Part shown: one piece after another, positions 1-4,772 of the stretch
Position numbering within the stretch: the first letter of the stretch is position 1
Layout: each line of letters opens with the position of its first letter
From: Cryomorphaceae bacterium
Lineage (GTDB): Bacteria > Bacteroidota > Bacteroidia > Flavobacteriales > Schleiferiaceae
DNA: 5,957 nt
Direction: 5' to 3'
NCBI GenBank assembly: GCA_003444795.1
Contig: DLWR01000126.1
Coordinates: forward strand, 1-5,957
Position numbers and translations under genes: made by a program
The notes under the pieces: generated by a model
What the model saw: only the letters and a program-made list of their open reading frames with translations
Told to the model about the DNA's origin: nothing
The model's database searches: none

Positions 1-109
1 TGCGGGCATTGTGGTAGGATTTTCGGCAACCGTCATCGCAGTATTTTTTATCTGCGCGTCCTACAAGGTGAAGACCACACTGTAGGCAATAGGTTTGATT
101 TCGTTTCAT
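1..109 (-). CDS. Small zinc-ribbon protein, N-terminal part (runs off the left edge)
   Basis: The complement of 107-109 is an ATG that opens a reading frame of 36 codons with no stop before the window edge. The peptide begins MKRNQTYCLQCG and continues GRADKKYCDDGCRKSY. Cys8 and Cys11 (CxxC) and Cys24 and Cys28 (CxxxC) form a likely treble-clef or zinc-ribbon site. From memory, a family of short Bacteroidota proteins of roughly 100-140 residues opens with this CxxC, GRxDKKxC, CRxxYxN pattern; its function is unknown to me, though nucleic-acid binding would suit the fold. The gene is divergent from ssb across a 175-base spacer. The start codon follows an A-rich leader with no Shine-Dalgarno site, as is usual in this phylum. 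The C-terminal part cannot be judged. Confidence 0.8.
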   Translation of the reverse strand, partial: MKRNQTYCLQCGLHLVGRADKKYCDDGCRKSYHNAR

Positions 110-174
110 GGTGATGTTTTGGTTAGAATTATATCGTTCGAACCGCAATTTATTTTGTGTCATTTGAGATAGTC

Positions 175-204
175 GTTTGTAAACGGATATACTTATTTAC
201 AAAC
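175..204. repeat. Perfect 9-base inverted repeat, possible operator upstream of ssb
   Basis: GTTTGTAAA (175-183) and TTTACAAAC (196-204) are exact reverse complements separated by 12 bases. Equivalent points of the arms are 21 bases apart, about two helical turns, which is the geometry of a dimeric repressor binding one face of the DNA. The left arm plus the next base, GTTTGTAAAC, is itself nearly palindromic. There is no T-run suited to a terminator in either direction, and it lies upstream of both divergent genes, so an operator is more likely than a terminator. The regulator is unknown, and chance is not excluded in AT-rich DNA. Confidence 0.4.
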
Positions 205-242
205 TTTTTAACAGCATTTACCGCAGTTTAGACAGTTAAAAA
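205..242. repeat. Perfect 8-base inverted repeat abutting the first one
   Basis: TTTTTAAC (205-212) and GTTAAAAA (235-242) are exact reverse complements around a 22-base centre. It starts on the very next base after the 175-204 repeat. It lies 43 bases before the ssb start, where it could overlap the -33 region of an ssb promoter. The arms are almost all A and T, so significance is lower than for the first repeat. Confidence 0.28.
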
Positions 243-284
243 TGAACACCTTATGACTTTTGATGTGAACCAAAAAACAAACAA

Positions 285-650
285 ATGGCAAACATGAAAA
301 ACAGAATCACCTTGATTGGTCGCGTGGGGCAAGCCCCTGAAGTGAAATCCTTTGATTCAGGCTCTCAAAAGTGTACGTTCTCTTTGGCGACGCATGAAAG
401 GATTAAAACGAGCCATGGGGAAAGACGGGAAGAAACGCAATGGCACCAGGTGGTGGCTTGGGGTGTGCTTTCGGAACTTGCGTCCAAGTATCTCAAGAAA
501 GGCGATTTGTGTGCGTTGGAAGGAAAGGTACAATACCGCACCTACCAGGACGCCCAAGGGTCGACCCAATACCGCACGGAGATTGTGGCTAAAGACCTTC
601 AGTTCTTGAGTCCGATGGTCGGAACGGAGATGCCCAACGACTCAAAGTAG
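285..650 (+). CDS. ssb: Single-stranded DNA-binding protein, short form without acidic tail
   Basis: This 121-residue protein is a single OB-fold SSB that coats single-stranded DNA in replication, recombination and repair. The signature pieces are in order: KNRITLIGRVGQAPEV (residues 5-20), TFSLAT (31-36), QWHQVVAWG (52-60) with Trp53 and Trp59, a helix SELASKYLKKGD (63-74), then EGKVQYRTY and a closing YRTEIVAKDLQFL strand. Canonical bacterial SSBs have a flexible linker and an acidic tip ending in Phe that recruits partner proteins; here the fold is followed by only about 12 residues, ending MPNDSK, so the tip is missing. This fits the short SSB paralogues I know from Bacteroidota. An alternative ATG lies three codons in (294), and family N-termini fit either. 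The last 52 bases overlap the 3' end of the convergent peptidase gene. Confidence 0.93.
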   Translation: MANMKNRITLIGRVGQAPEVKSFDSGSQKCTFSLATHERIKTSHGERREETQWHQVVAWGVLSELASKYLKKGDLCALEGKVQYRTYQDAQGSTQYRTEIVAKDLQFLSPMVGTEMPNDSK

Positions 651-1621
651 TCCACATCCAACACAGTTCCTGCTACTAAATGAGCAAGGGAGGTGGACGT
701 TTCACTGGTGAGCCACGTCGGGTGATCGGCTTGGAAGTCGTCCACCTCCCATTTTACGCTGTACATTCCGTTCTGCACGGATTCCAAAAGCCGCAAATGA
801 CAATGACCGTCCGCATGCGCAATCACCCATTCATTCGCAGGACTGGCATTCATGGGCAGGTCAAGGTAGGCCGAACGCTGGCTGGATGCCATCCATTCGG
901 CTGCATGGACATCGAGGGATTTCAGGCATTCATATTCCGATTGCGCCACAGAAACTCGTTCCCAATCTGCTGGGGAAATACCGGTTTCAAAGGTGATCGT
1001 TGCACATCCGGATTCCTGAAAATATTCACCAAAGGCGGTAGGGTAAAAAGCATCGTCAAACCGTGCCACCTGACCAGGATGCTTACCCGTCAAGTGAGTA
1101 GCCCAAGCATGCAGAATGGCTTGAGCGTTGAGCTGACTTTCTGTGCTTTCCTCCGGGTGTCCTTTTGGTGCAAGTAAGGAGAAACTTGAAGGCAATGTCC
1201 CTCCCTTTGGGTAGAATCTGGGCCGTTGGTCGTGCAGGTTTAAGGCAATATCAGGCTGAAACCAGCTGCGGCACGCTTCCAGCGCTTGCGCCTCGGCGGT
1301 GGCTTGCAGACGGGCATCGCGGTTCACGTCCATGCCTCGGGCATTCAAACGAGTAAAGGCTTCTGCCCCATCCGGATTCAAAATGGGCAGAATGCACCAC
1401 GTGCCTTGAACCTCAGAGGCCATGAGCTGCAGCAGCGCCTCAAAACCAGTAGGCTCGTTGCCATGCATGAGGGCCCAGGCTAGGATTTTTGGACCACGCC
1501 CTTGACGATAAAACCCGATAATAGGACGACCCTCCTGGGAGGTGCCAAACAAACGCTCGTCCCAATTCTTGGCCGCATTTCGGGCCTGAGTAAGCCTATT
1601 TTCAAAGGAGGTGTAGCGCAC
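599..1621 (-). CDS. M14-family zinc metallocarboxypeptidase, no signal peptide
   Basis: The 340-residue protein is a zinc-dependent carboxypeptidase or amidase of the M14 type. Zinc ligands are visible: His53 and Glu56 in MHGNEPTG and His130 in LNLHDQR. Asn100-Arg101 in DVNRDA matches the dyad that binds the substrate carboxylate, and Glu212 in TFETG is the likely catalytic glutamate. The catalytic domain spans about 20-240; residues 250-340 form a C-terminal extension that I cannot assign. The LNPDGAxAxTRxNA, HDQR and RFDDxF motifs agree with a Bacteroidota M14 group I remember, whose substrate is unknown to me. There is no signal peptide or membrane segment, so it probably acts in the cytoplasm, perhaps on imported or recycled peptides (inference). 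The start is a GTG; the next in-frame Met is residue 52, inside the zinc motif, so it is too late. The 3' end overlaps ssb by 52 bases. Confidence 0.88.
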   Translation of the reverse strand: MRYTSFENRLTQARNAAKNWDERLFGTSQEGRPIIGFYRQGRGPKILAWALMHGNEPTGFEALLQLMASEVQGTWCILPILNPDGAEAFTRLNARGMDVNRDARLQATAEAQALEACRSWFQPDIALNLHDQRPRFYPKGGTLPSSFSLLAPKGHPEESTESQLNAQAILHAWATHLTGKHPGQVARFDDAFYPTAFGEYFQESGCATITFETGISPADWERVSVAQSEYECLKSLDVHAAEWMASSQRSAYLDLPMNASPANEWVIAHADGHCHLRLLESVQNGMYSVKWEVDDFQADHPTWLTSETSTSLAHLVAGTVLDVDYFESLGISVPTIGLKN

Positions 1622-1670
1622 GGTTTAAAGATACTGCTTCTATTAGCCCGTCATGAACGATGTTTGCAGA
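1622..1670. promoter_or_regulatory. Compact divergent promoter region, M14 peptidase / phoD-like operon
   Basis: Only 49 bases separate the GTG of the peptidase gene from the preferred ATG of the phosphatase gene. Toward the peptidase, the complement of 1626-1633 reads TATCTTTA, one base off the Bacteroidota -7 box TAnnTTTG. Toward the phosphatase, 1659-1666 reads GATGTTTG, also one base off. Each lies about 4 bases from its start codon, so if both are used the transcripts would have almost no leader. TTC rather than TTG occurs near each -33 position. The boxes are weak and may be chance. Confidence 0.25.
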
Positions 1671-2624
1671 ATGAAGCAACTTGCCACTCTCCTGATCGCG
1701 GCGGCGACTTTGAGCCTCCAAGGTCAAACCTTTACGTTTTGCACCGGCAGCTGTGCGGATTTGCGCAACGATGAAGCCGAATCCATTTTTACTACCATTT
1801 CAAAGGAAGAAAAGCAATTCTTTTTATGGCTTGGAGACAACGTGTATTTCAACTATACAGATTGGCAGAACGAGAGCACTATGCGCGAAGCATATATGCG
1901 CCGATTCGAAGGGGATGCAGTCCAAATGTTGCTCAGAAGCAGTCGCCAACTAGCCATTTATGACGACCACGATTACGGGCCAAATGACTCCGATTCGACC
2001 TTTACGGGAAAACGGGAGAGTGCTCAAGTATTTGCAGAATTCTGGTTGGAGACCCCTACCCAAGTGGACTTATACCATGATATTCGCTGGACGGAACGCT
2101 ACGGGGACGTTCTCATGGTTGGATTGGATGACCGGGCGCACCGAGGTCCTTTGGGATCTGTGATTTTGGGCCGTGCGCAATTGGCTTGGTTGGCAGAGGT
2201 TCTAGAAAAAAACAAGGATGCCTCCATTGCATTCATTGCGGTCGGCTCCCAAGTGCTCAACGAAGCACAGGTATTTGAAAACTATGTACGCTTCCCTGAG
2301 GAACGTCAGCAATTTCTGGAATTGTGCGCTCGGGCGGAAATGCCCGTGGTTTTCCTGTCTGGAGATCGACACCATGGCGAAATCAGTCAAAAACGCGTCA
2401 ACGGTACGTTATTAACGGAGATCACCGCATCTCCATTGACATCAACCACCCATAGTCCCAGCCCAGAGGAGCTCAAAGCCAACAAATCTCTCCTGAAGAA
2501 TACGGTGGTCAACGAAGCCCACTATGCTCGGGTGAGCTGGCAAGATGGAAAGCGCCTGTCCGTTCAATTGGTGAATGGCAAAGGAGAAGACTTGGTGTCC
2601 AAAGAATTCAATCTCGGACGGTAA
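1671..2624 (+). CDS. PhoD-like metallophosphatase, secreted
   Basis: This is a metal-dependent phosphatase of the PhoD/PhoD-like superfamily, expected to release phosphate from phosphomonoesters or diesters in the periplasm. Taking the ATG at 1671, the protein is 317 residues and opens MKQLATLLIAAATLSLQGQ, a Sec-type signal peptide. There is no twin-arginine motif, unlike the Tat-exported Bacillus PhoD, and no lipobox. Metal-site motifs follow in family order: FCTGSC (residues 23-28), WLGDNVY (53-59), IYDDHDYGPND (96-106), VGSQVL (191-196) and SGDRHHGE (230-237). The C-terminal part is a short beta-rich closing segment with no sorting domain. An in-frame ATG at 1653 would add six residues before the signal peptide; I prefer 1671 because Lys then follows the initiator as a normal n-region. 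It is the first gene of a four-gene plus-strand run. The substrate cannot be read from sequence. Confidence 0.88.
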   Translation: MKQLATLLIAAATLSLQGQTFTFCTGSCADLRNDEAESIFTTISKEEKQFFLWLGDNVYFNYTDWQNESTMREAYMRRFEGDAVQMLLRSSRQLAIYDDHDYGPNDSDSTFTGKRESAQVFAEFWLETPTQVDLYHDIRWTERYGDVLMVGLDDRAHRGPLGSVILGRAQLAWLAEVLEKNKDASIAFIAVGSQVLNEAQVFENYVRFPEERQQFLELCARAEMPVVFLSGDRHHGEISQKRVNGTLLTEITASPLTSTTHSPSPEELKANKSLLKNTVVNEAHYARVSWQDGKRLSVQLVNGKGEDLVSKEFNLGR

Positions 2625-2625
2625 A

Positions 2626-2653
2626 ACCATTTCCGCTTTGCGCGGTTAATGGT
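2626..2653 (+). promoter_or_regulatory. Hairpin filling the phoD-like / SRPBCC spacer
   Basis: ACCATT (2626-2631) pairs with AATGGT (2648-2653), and CCGC (2633-2636) pairs with GCGG (2642-2645), giving a 10-pair stem with a 1x2 internal loop and a 5-base loop TTTGC. The structure begins one base after the stop codon of the phosphatase gene and ends two bases before the ATG of the next gene. No U-run follows, so it is not a standard intrinsic terminator. In mRNA it could protect the upstream 3' end or limit initiation on the downstream gene (inference). Confidence 0.4.
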
Positions 2654-2655
2654 GC

Positions 2656-3108
2656 ATGTACGTACTTGAACGCACCCAAGATTTGCCAGTTTCGTTGGTG
2701 GATGCATGGGACTTTTTCTCCTCCCCAAAAAATCTAGCAAAAATCACCCCCAAGGATCTCGGATTTGAGGTTCTGGGAACGGTGCCCGAACAGATGTACG
2801 AGGGGCTCTTTATCCATTACAAGGTTTCGCCGCTCTTTGGAATTCGTATGAAATGGACGACGGAAATCACACATGTGAAGGAGCACCGCTACTTTGTGGA
2901 TGAGCAGCGCATTGGTCCCTACCGCATTTGGCACCATGAGCATTTCTTTGAGGAAACCGCGGAAGGTGTTCGAATGCGCGATGTCGTTCACTACGCTCTC
3001 CCTTTTGGAATTTTAGGTCAGTTGGTTCACCCATGGTTGGTGAAGCCCCGATTGGAAGAGATTTTCAACTTCCGATTTAAGGCTGCTGAGGTCCTCTTTC
3101 CGAAGTAA
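2656..3108 (+). CDS. SRPBCC (START/Bet v1-like) ligand-binding-fold protein
   Basis: The 150-residue protein has the helix-grip pattern of the polyketide cyclase/START superfamily. It shows an N-terminal strand, then DAWDFFSSPKNLAKITP (residues 17-33), whose NLxxITP core is typical of a widespread bacterial subgroup. Next come long strands with MKWTTEI (65-71), FVDEQRIGPYRIWHHEH (80-96), MRDVVHYALPFG (107-118), and a C-terminal helix from about 126 to 147 ending FNFRFKAAEVLF. Members bind hydrophobic ligands or modify them; for this subgroup the ligand is not known. In other bacteria a similar domain is fused to a nucleoside-diphosphate-sugar epimerase; here it stands alone. There is no signal peptide, so it is cytoplasmic. 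The ATG at 2649 is out of frame and stops after six codons. The gene lies 31 bases after the phosphatase gene, with a hairpin between, and 9 bases before the DUF2452 gene. Confidence 0.85.
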   Translation: MYVLERTQDLPVSLVDAWDFFSSPKNLAKITPKDLGFEVLGTVPEQMYEGLFIHYKVSPLFGIRMKWTTEITHVKEHRYFVDEQRIGPYRIWHHEHFFEETAEGVRMRDVVHYALPFGILGQLVHPWLVKPRLEEIFNFRFKAAEVLFPK

Positions 3109-3117
3109 ATTTGGGCC

Positions 3118-3561
3118 ATGGCCAAATCCAAGCCAATCACAGAAAACCCTATTGACGCGGACAAGGTTGCAGCGCAACCCGGTCTCCTCCCATATGCACA
3201 TCAAGTGGGTGGCGTTCCCATCCTACCCACAGCGGAAGGTGTGCAACGGAGCACCTCCTTGAATGCTATGGATTTCCAGACGGACTTGCAATTAGATCAA
3301 ATTCGAGCGCAAATGGAGCTTTTGGCAGACCAGGCCAGAGCCATTCAACGGCGCAAACAGGTTTCAGCTTGGATTTATTCCGCCAAAATCAGCTTTAAAC
3401 CTGAAGTCAATCATGTCTACCACCTCTACCAGCGGGAAGACGGGGAGCATGTTCTGTCCTTGCTGAGTCCAGAGGAATTTGGTCGAAGCAAGCGGTCCAT
3501 GGGCGAATTTGTGCACAGCGTTCGGCTCCTGGGCGACCACACATGGCATATTGAGCGATGA
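3118..3561 (+). CDS. DUF2452 family protein
   Basis: This 147-residue protein fits the DUF2452 family, whose function is unknown. Recognised family features, in order, are NPIDADKVAAQPGLLPYAHQ (residues 10-29), a short segment ending QTDLQLDQIRAQMELLADQA (54-73) that should form an amphipathic helix continuing through RRKQVS, and a C-terminal conserved block VYHLYQREDGEHVLSLLSP (99-117), EEFGRSK and RLLGDHTWHI. It is near full family length as I recall it and has no signal peptide or membrane segment, so it is cytoplasmic. The gene starts 9 bases after the SRPBCC gene, and its TGA overlaps the ATG of the next gene, so it is very likely cotranscribed and translationally coupled with the hydrolase. 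That coupling is the best functional clue the window gives. The SGxH-like or nucleotide-binding motifs that would suggest an enzyme are absent. Confidence 0.88.
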   Translation: MAKSKPITENPIDADKVAAQPGLLPYAHQVGGVPILPTAEGVQRSTSLNAMDFQTDLQLDQIRAQMELLADQARAIQRRKQVSAWIYSAKISFKPEVNHVYHLYQREDGEHVLSLLSPEEFGRSKRSMGEFVHSVRLLGDHTWHIER

Positions 3562-4223
3562 CAGGATCTCCTACAGCTTTGAACGATTCTCGGTATGCCG
3601 AGGTCAAAGATGGACGCCCTCGGGCGCAGGAAATTTGGCTTTTACACGGCTACGCGAGCAATCAGGACGATTTACATGGCTTGGCGCCCTACTTGACGAA
3701 GCAATTCACCGTGCGCTCTCTTCGGGCCACCTATCCACTGGATATGGGCGGGTATGCCTGGTATTCCCTTTCCTTTGACGTCCATGGCGTTCGGCAAGTG
3801 GATTCCCCCGAGGCGTTTTCATCTGTGGAACGGGTAAAATTGGCGCTGGAATGGCACGCACATGAGTTCCCAGCCTCTCCCCGCCCCATCCTGGTGGGAT
3901 TTTCGCAGGGAGGAATTTTGAGCAATGCCATTGGGTACAACCACCCGGAGCTTGTTCGTGGAGTGGCTGCGATAGCCAGTTACTTTCCTTGGGAATGGGA
4001 AGGCCATGTAGCGAAGGCAGAATCCACCTCGCTCCCTTTTTGGGCAGCGGTAGGTTCGGAAGATGGGGTCGTACCCGCTAGCCTTTCCATACCGACGTAC
4101 GAACGGGCTAAAAACGAAAAGGGCTTAAATCTCACACACCAAACCTACCCCATGCCACACACCATAAGCCCGGCCTGCTTTGCTGACCTGAATCAGTGGC
4201 TGCTAGAGCTTTCGGCTTCTTAA
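3558..4223 (+). CDS. Alpha/beta hydrolase, phospholipase/carboxylesterase family
   Basis: The 221-residue protein is a serine hydrolase of the Abhydrolase_2 type (carboxylesterase, lysophospholipase or acyl-thioesterase relatives). The oxyanion-side motif LLHGYASNQDDL spans residues 28-39. The nucleophile elbow GFSQGG gives Ser116; Asp169 in GSEDGVVP and His201 in PMPHTIS complete the triad, at normal spacing and in normal order. Length fits the single-domain family. The AWYSLSFD stretch (67-74) matches the loop seen after the third strand in this family. There is no signal peptide, so it is cytoplasmic. The start is set by the 4-base ATGA overlap with the DUF2452 gene. It is the last gene of the plus-strand operon, and its TAA lies inside the convergent pnuC stop region. 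The natural ester cannot be predicted; the SRPBCC protein upstream might carry a lipid-like ligand for it, which is only a guess. Confidence 0.88.
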   Translation: MTGSPTALNDSRYAEVKDGRPRAQEIWLLHGYASNQDDLHGLAPYLTKQFTVRSLRATYPLDMGGYAWYSLSFDVHGVRQVDSPEAFSSVERVKLALEWHAHEFPASPRPILVGFSQGGILSNAIGYNHPELVRGVAAIASYFPWEWEGHVAKAESTSLPFWAAVGSEDGVVPASLSIPTYERAKNEKGLNLTHQTYPMPHTISPACFADLNQWLLELSAS

Positions 4224-4768
4224 GTAGTTGCTTTGGACCGCCAGTTTTGCCATCCATAAAAGGATAGGAAGAGCATGATGCTGGAGTACCCGGCATAGAT
4301 CAGCAGTCCTCGGTCCGTGCAGAGGAAGACCATGGCTAGATTAATGCCCATCCAGAGGTACCAATTTTGGAATACCCGCTGCGCTTGCATCCACGTGGCC
4401 AGCACGCTGAAAGAAAAAATGAAGGCATCTGCGAAGGGCCGAGGATTATTGCTCCAGACCTCAAAGCCATAGCCAAGGGGAGCGCTAACCGCGATAACAG
4501 CCAGAATGAACGCCATTAAAGAGATTGGGCGCCAATGAGAAATTTCTGGGAGGCTTTCAGTGCGATTCCAAGACCACCAGCCAAAAACGGCCAAAGCGGC
4601 ATATATGGCGTTGAGCAGTGCTTCGAGATACAAATGGAGGTCCCAGAAGAGCCAAATAGCAAGAACACAACCAAGAAAACCCGCAGGCCATGCCCACCGT
4701 TTGTTCCAGGCTATGCCAAGCGCATAGAGCAGATTTAAACCGGCCGAGGCAATCTCAACGCGGTCCAC
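4220..4768 (-). CDS. pnuC: PnuC-family vitamin-precursor transporter
   Basis: This 182-residue membrane protein matches PnuC, which moves nicotinamide riboside (or, in related PnuT proteins, thiamine) by facilitated diffusion, with trapping by cytoplasmic phosphorylation. About seven hydrophobic segments are visible, near residues 5-20, 27-43, 47-66, 82-101, 112-126, 136-151 and 154-171. Family landmarks are WNKRWAWP (21-28), EALLNAIYAALAVFGWWSW (49-67), WYLWMGIN (136-143) with its Trp and Asn residues, and the closing FYGWQNW (170-176). The start is a GTG only 4 bases after the sucC stop; an AGGA in the last codons of sucC could act as a weak ribosome site. No riboswitch can fit upstream and no thiamine or NAD gene is adjacent, so the substrate is undecided; nicotinamide riboside is the default guess. 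The stop overlaps that of the convergent hydrolase gene. Confidence 0.85.
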   Translation of the reverse strand: MDRVEIASAGLNLLYALGIAWNKRWAWPAGFLGCVLAIWLFWDLHLYLEALLNAIYAALAVFGWWSWNRTESLPEISHWRPISLMAFILAVIAVSAPLGYGFEVWSNNPRPFADAFIFSFSVLATWMQAQRVFQNWYLWMGINLAMVFLCTDRGLLIYAGYSSIMLFLSFYGWQNWRSKATT

Positions 4769-4772
4769 GGCT

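Larger units (their letters stand above)
110..284. promoter_or_regulatory. Divergent AT-rich intergenic region between the zinc-ribbon gene and ssb
   Basis: This 175-base stretch has no plausible gene and must hold the promoters of both divergent genes. It contains two abutting inverted repeats (175-204 and 205-242) and an 8-base palindrome GTTCGAAC at 136-143. For ssb, GACTTTTG at 255-262 differs at one defined position from the Bacteroidota -7 box TAnnTTTG and would put the transcript start about 18 bases before the ATG; the nearest -33-like element is a poor TTA at 236-238. On the minus strand a TATAAT is present but has no well-placed partner. The leader just before ssb is almost pure A and C. 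No promoter here is a clean consensus match. Confidence 0.5.

Noticed and set aside
136..143. Palindrome GTTCGAAC as a regulator site
   Set aside because: A single 8-base palindrome with no extension or second copy is expected by chance too often to call.
646..677. AGTAG/CTACT inverted repeat after ssb as a terminator
   Set aside because: Five-base arms, a 22-base loop and no T-run; it is also coding sequence of the peptidase gene.
680..1177. 165-codon plus-strand open frame inside the peptidase gene
   Set aside because: It is antisense to an M14 gene with complete zinc and catalytic motifs, and its translation shows no recognisable domain and biased composition typical of a shadow frame.
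1653..1670. Upstream ATG for the phosphatase gene
   Set aside because: It would place six residues (MNDVCR) before an otherwise ideal signal peptide that begins with MKQ; possible but less likely than the ATG at 1671.
4769..4772. Riboswitch (thiamine or NAD type) ahead of pnuC
   Set aside because: Only four bases separate pnuC from the sucC stop, so there is no room; any element would need to be upstream of sucC outside the window.
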